A DNA stretch of 64,000 nt from JALORV01 sp963754065 (GCA_963754065.1 CAVWFH010000004.1:1-64000), one strand, 5' to 3'; shown: positions 44,205 to 53,670, numbered from the stretch's first letter. The notes: generated by a model from the letters alone, not told the origin. Translations and numbers: made by a program.

Positions 44205-46004
44205 ATGACCATCGCAGCACGCGGCGCGCACGCGCGCATTCATTCGATCAGCGGACCCGTGCTGAAGGCCCGGGCCCAGGGGCCGTTCGTGCTGCGCGAG
44301 GCGATCCGAGTCGGTCCCGCAGGGCTGCTCGGCGAAGTCATCCGGCTGAACGAAGACGAGATCGTCGCGCAGGTCTACGAGGACACGACAGGACTGCGAC
44401 CCGGTGTCGAAGTCAGCGGTACCGGCGACCTGCTCGGCATCCAGGTCGGACCGGGCCTGCTCGGCAACATCTTCGACGGCCTGCTGCGTCCGCTGACTCC
44501 GCTTGCGCAGCAGATCTTCGATTTCACCCCCGGCGTTTCCGTAGGCGCGCAACTGGCCGCCGGGTCGGTCTTCGGCGCATTGACTAAGCTGCAAGGCCGT
44601 CCGCAGCGCGCTCTCGTGCCTCCGAACGTCGCGGGTACCGTCGAATGGATCGCCACGGCCGGCGCTGTTGCGGACGATGCGATCGTCCTGCGCATTCGCA
44701 GCGAGGCCGGAGACGAACATGCACTGTCGCTGCGGCACTTCTGGCCGGTACGCACGCCCCGACCCGTGCGCGGTCGGCTGGCATCGGATGAACCCCTCGT
44801 CACCGGACAGCGCATTCTCGATTCGCTGTTTCCGGTCGCCCTGGGCGGCAAGGGGGCGATTCCCGGCGGCTTCGGCACCGGCAAGACCATCCTGCTGGAA
44901 GCGCTCGCCAAGGGCTGCAGTGCAGACGTGATCGTCTACCTGGGCTGTGGCGAGCGCGGCAACGAGATGGCGAGCGTGCTCGAGGAGTTCCCGCAACTCG
45001 TGGACCCGCGCACCGGACGTTCGCTGATGGAGCGCACGGTCATCATCGCCAACACGTCGAACATGCCGGTGGCTGCACGCGAGGCCAGCATCTACTCGGC
45101 CGTCACCGTGGCCGAATACTTCCGCGATCAGGGACTGCACGTTGCGCTGATGGCGGATTCGACCTCGCGCTGGGCCGAGGCGCTGCGCGAGGTCTCGGGC
45201 CGCTTCGGTGAACTGCCGGGCGAAGGCGGCTATCCGACCTATCTGTCGAGCCGCCTCGCGGACTTCTACGAACGCGCAGCAAAGGTCACGACGCTCAACG
45301 GCGACATCGGCTCGGTCACCCTGCTCGGCTCGATCAGCCCACCCTCAGGCGACTTTTCCGAACCGGTGACGAGCCACAGCAAGCGCTATGTGCGCAGCTT
45401 CTGGGCGCTCGACGCGAAGCGTGCGCAGGCGCGCTTTTACCCGGCGGTCAATCCGTTGCAGTCGTACTCGGAGGACGCACTCGACGTTGCAATCTGGTGG
45501 CTGAAGCGCTACGCGGCCGTGCCGACGGCGCGCGCCCGCGCGGCGTCGGGCGAAAACGAGTGGCTCGAACTGCGGCGACGCTTCCTGACCCTGCTCGACG
45601 AGCAGGCGCGACTCGAACGCATGGCCCGCATCATCGGCAAGGACGCGCTGCCGGTACGCCAGCGCCTGACGCTGATGTGCGCCGAACTTATCAACGAGGC
45701 CTTCCTGCGACAGTCGGCGTTCTCGGAGATCGACCGGTACTGCGGGCCGGACCGGCAGGCCTGCATGATGCGACTGCTGGTGCACTTTATAGAACTGGCC
45801 GAGTCGGCCGCTGCGTTCGGCGTCATGCCGGAGCAGATCGCGGCGCTCGATGTGATGCGGCCGCTGTCTCGCATGGGCGAAGACATCGGCGAGAACGAGC
45901 TTGAGCGCCTTGCCGAACTCGAGCGTCGTGTCGAGCAGGCGTTCGCCACGCTCGTGGTGAGCAGCGCTCCGGCAAAGGGCAAGGAAGACACCGATGCGGC
46001 CTAG
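44205..46004 (+). CDS. atpA: V/A-type ATPase catalytic subunit A
   Basis: This is the catalytic subunit (599 residues). The Walker A is PGGFGTGKTILLEALAKG (P-loop at 221-228). YLGCGERGNEM carries the catalytic glutamate region, and VALMADSTSRWAEALREVSGRFGELPGEGGYPTYLSSRLADFYERA is the conserved V/A-type block. The long insert before the P-loop (residues about 110-200, the non-homologous region) distinguishes it from F-type beta. Its last 11 bases overlap subunit B. Confidence 0.96.
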   Translation: MTIAARGAHARIHSISGPVLKARAQGPFVLREAIRVGPAGLLGEVIRLNEDEIVAQVYEDTTGLRPGVEVSGTGDLLGIQVGPGLLGNIFDGLLRPLTPLAQQIFDFTPGVSVGAQLAAGSVFGALTKLQGRPQRALVPPNVAGTVEWIATAGAVADDAIVLRIRSEAGDEHALSLRHFWPVRTPRPVRGRLASDEPLVTGQRILDSLFPVALGGKGAIPGGFGTGKTILLEALAKGCSADVIVYLGCGERGNEMASVLEEFPQLVDPRTGRSLMERTVIIANTSNMPVAAREASIYSAVTVAEYFRDQGLHVALMADSTSRWAEALREVSGRFGELPGEGGYPTYLSSRLADFYERAAKVTTLNGDIGSVTLLGSISPPSGDFSEPVTSHSKRYVRSFWALDAKRAQARFYPAVNPLQSYSEDALDVAIWWLKRYAAVPTARARAASGENEWLELRRRFLTLLDEQARLERMARIIGKDALPVRQRLTLMCAELINEAFLRQSAFSEIDRYCGPDRQACMMRLLVHFIELAESAAAFGVMPEQIAALDVMRPLSRMGEDIGENELERLAELERRVEQAFATLVVSSAPAKGKEDTDAA

Positions 46005-47406
46005 GGTCACCGTGCACGATGCGGCCGTGCGGCTGGAGGGTCCGCTGCTCTTCATGCGACGCACGCTCGAGGTCGGCCTGAACGAAGCAGTCATCGCCAG
46101 CGGGCGCGACGGCATGCCGCGCCTCGGCCGCATTGCCGCGATCGACGAAGACATGGTGACCATCGAGATGCTCGGGCCGACCGCAGGGCTGGGGCTCGAC
46201 GACACGGTCGTCCGCTTCCTCGGCGAACCGATCGACTTCGGCGTCGGGCCGGGCCTGCTCGGCCGCGTGTTCAACGGCATCGGCCAGGTCATTGACGGCG
46301 GTCCGCCGCTGGCCGTCAGCAAGCGGTTGCGCATCGACGGCGTGCCGCTGAATCCGGTGACTCGCGCCACGCCGCGCGCGTTCATCGAGACTGGCGTGAC
46401 CGCGGTCGATCTGATGAACAGCCTCGTGCGCGGGCAGAAGCTGCCCATCTTCTCGGGCGGCGGTCTGCCGCACGACCGCATCGCGGTCGAGATCGCCGGC
46501 AACGCACGCCTGCGCGGCGCCGAGGCGAGCGACTTCGCGATCGTGTTCGCGGGGATCGGCGTGCCGTACACCACAGCCGAATACTTCCGCCGTTCGCTCG
46601 AGCAGTCCGGTGCACTGGAACGATCGGCGCTGTTCCTCAACCTGGCGAGCGATTCGTCGACGCAGCGGCTGCTGACGCCGCGCTTTGCCCTGACCGCCGC
46701 CGAGTACCTCGCCTTCGAGGAAGGCAAGCACGTGCTGGTGATCGTCACCGATCTGACCAATTACTGCGAAGCGCTGCGCGAGGTCGCGGGTGCCAAGGGC
46801 GAGGTGCCGGGCCGCAAGGGTTACCCCGGCTACATGTACTCGGACCTGGCGACGCTGTACGAGCGCGCCGGATGCCTGCATGGCGCCAAGGGAACGCTGA
46901 CGCAACTGCCGATCCTGACGATGCCGTCGGACGACATCGGGCATCCGATACCCGACCTGTCCGGCTACATCACCGAAGGCCAGATCGTCCTGTCGCGCGA
47001 GCTCGACCGCGCCGGCGTCTATCCGCCGGTCAACGTACTGCCCAGCCTGTCTCGCCTGATGAAGGATGGCACCGGCAAGGGCTATACGCATCCGGATCAT
47101 CCGGCCCTCGCCAGTCAGCTGTATGCCGCCTATGCACGCGCGACCCAGGCGCGCCTGCTGGCCAGCGTCGTCGGCGAAGATGGCCTGTCCGACACCGATC
47201 GCCGCTACCTCACGTTCGGCACGGCGTTCGAGCGCACGCTGCTCACGCAGGCCCGTGCGCGCACGCTGGAGGAAAGCATGGAAGTCGGCTGGGAACTGCT
47301 GCGCGCGCTGCCCTCCGCCGAACTGTCACGCCTGTCCGACACACAGATCGCCGAACACCTGGCGCCCGCAGCGCAGCGGCCGCCTGCAGTCGCCGCGACG
47401 GTATGA
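45994..47406 (+). CDS. atpB: V/A-type ATPase regulatory subunit B
   Basis: This non-catalytic nucleotide-interface subunit (470 residues) shows KLPIFSGGGLPHDRIAVEIAGNA, which replaces a P-loop. NYCEALREVAGAKGEVPGRKGYPGYMYSDLATLYERAG is the family signature. PSLSRLMKDGTGKGYTHPDH is also typical of B subunits. The start lies within the subunit A gene and the end overlaps subunit D by 4 bases. Confidence 0.96.
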   Translation: MRPRVTVHDAAVRLEGPLLFMRRTLEVGLNEAVIASGRDGMPRLGRIAAIDEDMVTIEMLGPTAGLGLDDTVVRFLGEPIDFGVGPGLLGRVFNGIGQVIDGGPPLAVSKRLRIDGVPLNPVTRATPRAFIETGVTAVDLMNSLVRGQKLPIFSGGGLPHDRIAVEIAGNARLRGAEASDFAIVFAGIGVPYTTAEYFRRSLEQSGALERSALFLNLASDSSTQRLLTPRFALTAAEYLAFEEGKHVLVIVTDLTNYCEALREVAGAKGEVPGRKGYPGYMYSDLATLYERAGCLHGAKGTLTQLPILTMPSDDIGHPIPDLSGYITEGQIVLSRELDRAGVYPPVNVLPSLSRLMKDGTGKGYTHPDHPALASQLYAAYARATQARLLASVVGEDGLSDTDRRYLTFGTAFERTLLTQARARTLEESMEVGWELLRALPSAELSRLSDTQIAEHLAPAAQRPPAVAATV

Positions 47407-48002
47407 GCGACCTCACTCCGACCCGCAGCCTGCTGATCGCGCTTGCAGACGAGCGACGCACGATGCGCGAGGGCTATGCATTCCTCGACGAAAAGTGCCT
47501 GCTGCTGGCAGGCGAAATGCTGCGGCAGGTGCGTGTGCATCAGTCGCTCGCGCGCCAGATCGCGGCCCTGTCAGGTGCAGCGCGTCGCACGCTGGGTGCC
47601 GCCCTGGCACGACATGGACTGCAGGGCCTGCAGGTCTACCCGGCCGGCGTTTCGCATCAACGCCTGCGCATCGCGCCGCGGCCGCTGCTGGGCGTGATGA
47701 CGCTGTCGGCGCAGGTGGTCGGTGAGGCCGCAACGGCCCCGCCGGCGGTCAACCCCTCTCCGGAGGCCGAAGCCTGCCGCGTCGCCTACGCGCGCGTTGC
47801 AGCCGCCCTCGCCGAACTCGCCGCAGTCTCGGCAACGCTGATGCGCCTGTACGCCGAGTATCGCCGCACCGTGCGCCGCGTACGCGCGCTGCAGGACGTA
47901 TTGCTGCCGGAACTCGACGCCGACATCGCCGACATCGATACGCGTCTGGAGGACATCGAGCGCGAGGACGCGATTTCGATGCGTTTCCGGCGCTGTAGCT
48001 GA
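47403..48002 (+). CDS. atpD: V/A-type ATPase subunit D (central shaft)
   Basis: This is the rotor shaft subunit (199 residues), an antiparallel coiled coil. It starts LTPTRSLLIALADERRTMREGYAFLDEKCLLLAGEML (family 'TK..L..LK..L..A..G..LL' opening). It ends VRRVRALQDVLLPELDADIADIDTRLEDIEREDAISMRFRR, close to the standard C-terminal motif 'RVNALE...iP....I..I...LEE.ERE......K..K'. It completes the nine-gene operon. Paired hairpins follow. Confidence 0.92.
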   Translation: MSDLTPTRSLLIALADERRTMREGYAFLDEKCLLLAGEMLRQVRVHQSLARQIAALSGAARRTLGAALARHGLQGLQVYPAGVSHQRLRIAPRPLLGVMTLSAQVVGEAATAPPAVNPSPEAEACRVAYARVAAALAELAAVSATLMRLYAEYRRTVRRVRALQDVLLPELDADIADIDTRLEDIEREDAISMRFRRCS

Positions 48003-48029
48003 AGAGCGTCCCGACTACGAAACCGGCTG

Positions 48030-48063
48030 CAGGCGCCGAGGCGCCTGAGCGCTGCCGCAGCGC
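48030..48063 (+). terminator. Tandem hairpins after the V-type ATPase operon
   Basis: CAGGCGC-CGAG-GCGCCTG (48030-48047) is directly followed by GCGCTG-CCG-CAGCGC (48049-48063). Both stems are perfect and lie 28-60 bases past the subunit D stop. No T-run follows. They probably mark the end of the operon or protect the 3' end. Confidence 0.5.
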
Positions 48064-48247
48064 ACCTCCCGACCCGGGGGGCGGCCTTTCGCCGCGTAGA
48101 TGCAGTGGAATCCACCGGCTTCTCCGCGGTGTGGATCGATCCCCGCTGTGCTGGAATGCCCTGAGGAGTCTTCCGTGCTCGCGCCAACCGGGCCGGAAAC
48201 CGGGACCGACGCACCGTTCGGTTGGACGTTTTCGAGAAGCAGCCGCC

Positions 48248-49132
48248 ATGCCCGTCGTAGCCGTCATCAATCGCAAAGGTGGAAGTGGCAAGAGCACGCT
48301 GGCCACGCACCTGGCGGCGCACTTCGCGCACAGCGACGCGGCGGTCATGCTTGGCGACGCCGATCATCAGCAATCGACCCAGACGTGGCTGCGACAGCGC
48401 CGGGGACACCAGCTCGGCCAGCGCCGGGAAATCATCGGCTGGAACATCGATCCGCGTTCCTTTGCGCGCCCGCCGTCCGGCATCGATCATGTCGTTGTCG
48501 ATACACCGGGCGGGCTGCGCGGACTGGATCTTGCGCGTGTCGTCATGTACGCGGACGCGATCCTGATGCCGGTCTGCAACTCGATCTTCGACCGCGAATC
48601 GGCCGCCGACTGCCTGGCCGAGCTGCGCCAGTTGCCGCGCATCGCGACCGGCCGATGCAAGGTGGCCGTGGTCGGCATGCGGCTGGACGCCCGCACCAAG
48701 TCGGCCGAGTACCTGCAGGAGTGGGCGACGAAGCTTGGCCTGCCGTTCATCGCCGTGTTGCGCGAATCCCAGGTCTATGTGCGCTGCATCGAGAAGGGGC
48801 TGACGCTGTTCGACCTGCCCGCCGTGCAGGTGCAGGCGGACCTGATGCAATGGGAGCCGATCCTGCAATGGCTGCAGCCGATCGTGCATCCGGTGGCCCG
48901 CGCGGTCGAGGACGCCCCGCGCGCCGCGCCGTCGCCCGGGGTATTGCAGCGTGTCCCGGCAGGCATCGCAGCCACCCGCGCACCGATGCACGTCAATTCG
49001 ACCACCAACCCGCCGCGCCTTCCGGTGGAATCGCCACCCCGCGCAGTCCCGCGACAGGCCAGCAGCGCGTCGCCGATGAGCCGGCTGCTCGACGCACTGC
49101 CCATTCCGCGCTTCCTGCAGCGCACTCCCTAG
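48248..49132 (+). CDS. Orphan ParA/MinD-family ATPase with Pro-rich tail
   Basis: This is a 294-residue P-loop ATPase. VVAVINRKGGSGKSTLATHLAAHFA is the deviant Walker A with the extra signature lysine, and HVVVDTPGGLRGLDL is the Walker B region. Residues 1-215 form the ParA fold. The remaining 80 residues are Pro/Ala-rich and end in a short amphipathic stretch, MSRLLDALPIPRFLQR, which could touch a membrane or partner. No ParB, replication or partition site is nearby, so it is not a standard plasmid partition system. Its start at 48248 is well supported by the N-terminal strand. Confidence 0.85.
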   Translation: MPVVAVINRKGGSGKSTLATHLAAHFAHSDAAVMLGDADHQQSTQTWLRQRRGHQLGQRREIIGWNIDPRSFARPPSGIDHVVVDTPGGLRGLDLARVVMYADAILMPVCNSIFDRESAADCLAELRQLPRIATGRCKVAVVGMRLDARTKSAEYLQEWATKLGLPFIAVLRESQVYVRCIEKGLTLFDLPAVQVQADLMQWEPILQWLQPIVHPVARAVEDAPRAAPSPGVLQRVPAGIAATRAPMHVNSTTNPPRLPVESPPRAVPRQASSASPMSRLLDALPIPRFLQRTP

Positions 49133-49277
49133 CGCTTCAATCCGCCGGCCTGCGACGCCGCGGGCCATGGCATGGGCCGGCACGTGCCCGCAGCTTGTCA
49201 CCCATGCGCTTGTCGCCGTATCGTCGCTCGCACCGCGCCGGTCAGTCTGCTCGGGCCGCGCACTCCCGAAGGGCATC

Positions 49278-50723
49278 ATGTCGACGACTGTTGCGGTGCC
49301 GCTGTGGCTGGCGATCCTGATAGCTGTGCTCGCGGCCTTCGCGCTGCTGGACCGCCTGCTCGTTCCCAGCGCCCGCTGGTTGCTACGCAGCCGCGCCAAC
49401 AAGGTCCTCGATGAGGTTGGCACCCACCTGAAGATCCAGATCCGGCCGTTCCAGCAATCCGGCCGGCGTGCGCTGATCGATCGGCTCGTCTATGACGACA
49501 AGGTGCAGCAGGCGGCCCGGCAGTTCGCGGCGGCTCACGAGATGCCGGTCGAGGTAGCCGTCAAGATCGTCGAGTCCCATGCCCGCGAGATCGTGCCGGC
49601 GTTCAATGCCTACTTCTACTTCCGCGTCGGCTACTGGCTGGGGAAATCCGTCAGTCGGACGCTGTATCGCGTGCGCATCGGCTACGCCGACGATGCCGGG
49701 CTGGCCGCCGTTCCCGACAATGCCACGGTCGTGTTCGTGATGAATCATCGCAGCAACATGGACTACATCATTGCGTCCTACCTGGTCGCGGAGAAAGCGG
49801 CGCTGTCCTACGCGGTCGGCGAGTGGGCACGCGTCTGGGGACTGCAGCAGCTGATCCGCTCGATGGGAGCGTACTTCGTGCGGCGGAACTCGCACGATGA
49901 ACTGTACCGTCGCGTGCTCGAGCGCTACATCGCGATGGCGACGGAAGCCGGGGTGACGCAGGCGGTCTATCCGGAAGGTGGCCTCACGCGGGACGGCCGC
50001 ATGCGCGAACCGAAGTTCGGCGTGCTCGACTACATGCTGCGCGGAATGACGACGGACAGCGAACGGGACCTGGTCTTCGTGCCGGTGGGCCTGAACTACG
50101 ACCGGACCCTCGAGGATCGCACGCTGCTGCTCGGCGACGGCGACATGCCCCGACCTGGCCCTGTGCAGGCGGCAGCGACGACGCTGCGTTTCATCGCACA
50201 GCAGGTAAGCCTGATGCTGCGCAGTCGCTGGTACCGCTTCGGCTATGCCTGCGTCAATTTCGGCACACCCATTTCCGTGCGCGCCTACGCAGCCGAGCGT
50301 GGTCTCGACTTCCGGCGGCTCCCGAAGGACGACCGCAGCCGTGCTGTCGCCGAACTCGGCCATCGGCTGGTTGAGGATGTCCGGCGCCTGATTCCGGTGC
50401 TTCCGGTCCCGCTGGTGGCCACCGTGGTGCTGCGCGCGGGGCGACCGTTGTCGGAATTCGAGCTGAAGTCCGCAGTTGCGGACCTGGTGCACGAGCTTGA
50501 AGCCGCCGGCGCGCAAGTCTATGTTCCCCGCAGCGACTGGGATTACGCTGTCAGCGCGGGCCTGCGCATGCTGGTGCTGCGACGCCTGGTCAACGAGGGC
50601 GACGGCCTGTACGCCGCGGAGCCGTCGGAAGAACGGCTACTGCGCTACTACGCCAATTCAATCGGGCATTGGCTGCCGGACGGCGCGCCCCCTGCTGGCG
50701 CCGGCGGACGCACTCCCCACTGA
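49278..50723 (+). CDS. Membrane phospholipid acyltransferase (PlsC/PlsB-like)
   Basis: This is a 481-residue protein with an N-terminal membrane helix (VPLWLAILIAVLAAFALLD) and a glycerophosphate acyltransferase domain. The HX4D catalytic box is VMNHRSNMDYIIAS, and YPEGGLTRDGRMREPKFGVLDYM carries the phosphate-binding block (PEGxxTRxG). It is longer than plain PlsC (about 240) and shorter than E. coli PlsB (about 800). The product is annotated generally as 1-acyl-glycerol-3-phosphate acyltransferase in such forms. The acyl acceptor is not determined. Confidence 0.82.
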   Translation: MSTTVAVPLWLAILIAVLAAFALLDRLLVPSARWLLRSRANKVLDEVGTHLKIQIRPFQQSGRRALIDRLVYDDKVQQAARQFAAAHEMPVEVAVKIVESHAREIVPAFNAYFYFRVGYWLGKSVSRTLYRVRIGYADDAGLAAVPDNATVVFVMNHRSNMDYIIASYLVAEKAALSYAVGEWARVWGLQQLIRSMGAYFVRRNSHDELYRRVLERYIAMATEAGVTQAVYPEGGLTRDGRMREPKFGVLDYMLRGMTTDSERDLVFVPVGLNYDRTLEDRTLLLGDGDMPRPGPVQAAATTLRFIAQQVSLMLRSRWYRFGYACVNFGTPISVRAYAAERGLDFRRLPKDDRSRAVAELGHRLVEDVRRLIPVLPVPLVATVVLRAGRPLSEFELKSAVADLVHELEAAGAQVYVPRSDWDYAVSAGLRMLVLRRLVNEGDGLYAAEPSEERLLRYYANSIGHWLPDGAPPAGAGGRTPH

Positions 50724-50738
50724 CCACCCCTATCGACG

Positions 50739-51209
50739 ATGCGCGACATTCGCCGCGAGGCCCTGGTGCCCTACAGCGCCGGCCAGATGTTCGAGCTGAT
50801 CGAGCGGGTCGAGGACTATCCGCAATTTCTTCCGTGGTGCATCAGCACGCAGTTGATCGAGCGGACCGCCGACTTGGTCAGCGCCACCGTCGAAGTCGGC
50901 CTGCGCGACCTGCGCGTGCGCGTGACGACACGCAACGACAAGCGCGCCCCGGAATTCATGGCGATCCATATGCAAGGTGGCTCGTTTCGCCACTTCCATG
51001 GCGAATGGTCGCTCCGCCCCCTGGGTGACAGCGGTTGCCACGTGACCTTTCGTCTCCAGTACGAACTGGCGTTGCGGGCCGAAACGCTGGCCGGGCGGCT
51101 GATCGAGCGCGCGGCGGACCGCATGGTCGACGCCTTTGTGCTGCGTGCCGAGTCGGTCTTTGCCACCCCTCCCGTGACAGGAACGTCCCCTGATGACGCG
51201 TCAACCTGA
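50739..51209 (+). CDS. Coq10/RatA START-like domain protein
   Basis: This protein (156 residues) is of the polyketide cyclase/START (Coq10, RatA) family. MRDIRREALVPYSAGQMFELIERVEDYPQFLPWC is the conserved opening, and the C-terminal long helix IERAADRMVDAFVLRAESVF closes the lipid pocket. Homologues bind ubiquinone (Coq10) or have been reported to inhibit 70S ribosome assembly (RatA). Which applies here is unknown. It starts 15 bases after the acyltransferase and probably shares its transcript. Confidence 0.87.
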   Translation: MRDIRREALVPYSAGQMFELIERVEDYPQFLPWCISTQLIERTADLVSATVEVGLRDLRVRVTTRNDKRAPEFMAIHMQGGSFRHFHGEWSLRPLGDSGCHVTFRLQYELALRAETLAGRLIERAADRMVDAFVLRAESVFATPPVTGTSPDDAST

Positions 51210-51308
51210 GCCCAGCTTGTGCGTTAGACTTTTGCGCCGGTTGATTCTGGCTGGCTCAATGCGACGCCACTTCGCGGTGGCTCATTTACGACACGAAAGA
51301 GGGTGGAG

Positions 51309-51590
51309 ATGAAATCACTGATCGTTGCTGTCATCGCGACCGCAGGCATCACATTCGCAGGCGCCGCCAGTGCGCAGGCCGACCTTGCCCAGAAAAACTG
51401 CGGGTCCTGCCATGCCCTGGACACCAAGAAAATGGGCCCGTCGTTCAAGGACATCGCCAAGAAATTCAAAGGCAACGCCACGGCTCAGGCCGACCTCGTC
51501 GCCAAGGTGGGGGGCGGAAAAGGTCACCCGGCCGTCAAGGCTTCCCCAGAGGATCTGAACAACATCATGAAGTGGGTTCTGGCCCAGTAA
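51309..51590 (+). CDS. Small periplasmic class I cytochrome c
   Basis: This is a 93-residue monoheme cytochrome c with a signal peptide (MKSLIVAVIATAGITFAGAASA), the heme site CGSCH (residues 31-35) and KKMGPSFKDIAKKFKG, in which the Met is a likely loop residue. The final methionine in NIMKWVL probably provides the axial ligand, as in cytochrome c-551/c-552. The ATG at 51309 is preceded by AGGGTGGAG. It is the first of two tandem paralogues. Confidence 0.9.
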   Translation: MKSLIVAVIATAGITFAGAASAQADLAQKNCGSCHALDTKKMGPSFKDIAKKFKGNATAQADLVAKVGGGKGHPAVKASPEDLNNIMKWVLAQ

Positions 51591-51610
51591 ATCGACTGAC
51601 GGATTGACGA

Positions 51611-51630
51611 GGCCGGGCGCAGACCCGGCC
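51611..51630 (+). terminator. Hairpin between the two cytochrome c genes
   Basis: GGCCGGG (51611-51617) and CCCGGCC (51624-51630) form a 7-bp stem 21 bases after the first cytochrome stop. It has no T-run. It may reduce read-through, so that the two paralogues are expressed differently. Confidence 0.45.
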
Positions 51631-51688
51631 GACTACAACACTTCGTTACCCTCGCGCCCCGACTTCTAGCCCTATTCCAGGAGGAAAG

Positions 51689-51973
51689 ATGAAAGCAAGG
51701 ATTGCCATCGCCATCGCCGCTGCGGCGCTGCTGGCGGCGGGAGCGGCACAGGCCAGTGCGGATATCGCCGAGAAGGCCGGCTGCAACAAGTGCCACGCCA
51801 CCGATGCCAAGAAAATGGGGCCGTCCTATAAGGACATCGCCAAGAAGTTCAAGGGCAACGCCGCGGCCGAGGCTGACATCGTCAAGAAGCTGAAGACCGG
51901 CACGGGCCACCCGAAGGCCAGCGCCTCCGATGCGGACCTGACCGCTGTCACCAAGTGGATCCTGGCGATGTAA
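51689..51973 (+). CDS. Second small class I cytochrome c (tandem paralogue)
   Basis: This 94-residue cytochrome has a signal peptide (MKARIAIAIAAAALLAAGAAQA), CNKCH (32-36) and KKMGPSYKDIAKKFKGNAAAEADIV, close to the preceding gene. The paralogues share the GHP motif and a C-terminal KWIL/KWVL helix, showing a tandem duplication. The ribosome site is AGGAGG. It is followed by an intrinsic terminator. Confidence 0.92.
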   Translation: MKARIAIAIAAAALLAAGAAQASADIAEKAGCNKCHATDAKKMGPSYKDIAKKFKGNAAAEADIVKKLKTGTGHPKASASDADLTAVTKWILAM

Positions 51974-51991
51974 TTCAGCAGGACACCAAAA

Positions 51992-52017
51992 AAAAGCCGG
52001 CAGTTGCCGGCTTTTTT
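51992..52017 (+). terminator. Intrinsic terminator after the cytochrome c genes
   Basis: GCCGGC (51996-52001) pairs with GCCGGC (52006-52011) around AGTT. An A-run lies before it and seven T after it. This is a classical bidirectional-looking rho-independent terminator. Confidence 0.92.
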
Positions 52018-52337
52018 TGTCCGTGGCGCTGACGTGCGGCTCGGCGGACTGCCCGGATGAGGAAGGCATGCGCCCTCCTGTCCGGATCTTGTTCTTGTAC
52101 GTTGGCTAAGAGCCGTGGCTTCCGCTTTCTCGATGCTGAAGGGCTCTTGCGCAGATCCGAAACGTAGTGTGGTCGTTGCCCCACGCTGCTTGTTGCTCAG
52201 GATCAAACGCCGCGGCCCCCGCTGCAACAACTTCATCGACACGTTCTGGAGGTGCCGTGCCCGACGGCAAGGCGTGCGCACCTTGTCAGCATGCGATAGT
52301 CCCGATTCGCACCCGCCACGATGCACTCAGGAACACC
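52018..52337 (+). other. Intergenic region before purT
   Basis: These 320 bases lie between the terminator and purT and show no supported gene. Short open frames on both strands have no recognisable protein features. The purT promoter should lie here, but no clear boxes are seen by eye. Confidence 0.4.
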
Positions 52338-53550
52338 ATGTTGAACTGGCCCCCCACCCTCGGAACGCCCTGTTCGAACGCCGCGACGCGGGTACTGCTG
52401 CTGGGCGCCGGCGAACTCGGCAAGGAAGTCCTGATCGCTCTGCAACGACTGGGAGTGGAGACCATTGCAGTGGACCGTTATGCCGGCGCACCCGGGCATC
52501 AGGTGGCGCACCGGGCGCACGTCGTCGACATGACGAATGCTGCTGACCTGCTGGCAGTGATTCAATCCGAGCGGCCACATATCGTTGTGCCCGAGATCGA
52601 GGCAATCGCCACCTCGGCCCTGGTGGACATCGAGCATGCCGGCCTCGCGCGGGTCGTGCCCACTGCACGCGCGGTGCAACTGACGATGAACCGCGAGGGG
52701 ATCCGGCGCCTGGCGGCGGAAACACTGGGGCTGCCGACATCTCCGTATCGCTTTGCCAGCAGCTTCGACGAAACGACCGCTGCCGCCCGCGAGGTCGGGT
52801 TCCCCTGCATCATCAAGCCGGTCATGTCGTCGTCCGGCAAGGGCCAGAGCCGGGTCAACGCGGCCGAAGATCTTCCGGCCGCATGGGAGTACGCCAATGC
52901 CGGCGGCCGGGTCGCGCTGGGGCGCGTGATCGTCGAAGGCTTTGTCGACTTCGACTACGAAATCACGCTGCTCACGGTGCGTGCACGCAGCGTTACGGGC
53001 GTGATCGAGACCCGCTTCTGCGAACCGATCGGCCACGTACAGGTCGCAGGTGACTACGTCGAAAGCTGGCAGCCGCATCCGATGAGCCCGGCCGCACTGG
53101 CCACAGCGCGCGACTATGCGCAGCGGATCACCGACGATCTCGGAGGAACCGGCCTCTTCGGCGTCGAGCTTTTCGTCAAAGGCGACCAGCGTCTGGTTTT
53201 CCGAGGTCAGCCCGCGGCCGCATGACACCGGCATGGTGACGATGGCGACGCAATGGCAGAACGAATTCGAGCTGCACGCGCGCGCCATCCTGGGCCTGCC
53301 GATCGATGCGGGACTGCGCAATCCCGGTGCCAGCGCCGTGATCTATGGCGGATACGAGGCCGGAGCGCTCGTGTTCGATGGGGTCGACGATGCGCTTTCA
53401 CTGCCCGGCGTCGATGTGCGCCTGTTCGGCAAGCCCGAGTCCTTCATCAAGCGGCGCATGGGCGTTGCGCTGGCCCGCGCCGGCACGGTCGACGAAGCGC
53501 GCACGACCGCCAAGGCCGCTGCAGCGCGCATCCGGCCGCGACCGGCCTGA
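52338..53550 (+). pseudogene. purT: Formate-dependent phosphoribosylglycinamide formyltransferase (PurT), frame broken by one extra base
   Basis: PurT makes formyl-GAR from GAR, formate and ATP in purine synthesis. The ATP-grasp protein is complete apart from one shift: VLLLGAGELGKEVLIALQRLGVETIAVDRY, HIVVPEIEAIATSALVDIE, FPCIIKPVMSSSGKGQS and DDLGGTGLFGVELFVKGD, then after CC (53186-53187) minus one base SVWFSEVSPRPHDTGMVT...NPGASAVIYGG...LFGKPESFIKRRMGVALA. The restored length is about 403 residues (E. coli 392). The frame as given stops at 53225, lacking the C-terminal domain. Confidence 0.9.
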
Positions 53551-53670
53551 GCCGATCCCCCGCGGGCCGCCGCGAAAGCGCTGCTTTTCCGGGCAGCAGG
53601 CCCATGAGGGTCGCGGTCTACAATCGCACCATTCGGCAGTGCCGCGCCTGAGCCTCCAGAAGCTCGCACC

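Noticed and set aside
48248..49132. Plasmid or chromosome partition locus with origin
   Set aside because: There is no ParB, no parS-like repeats, no iterons and no replication gene in the surroundings.
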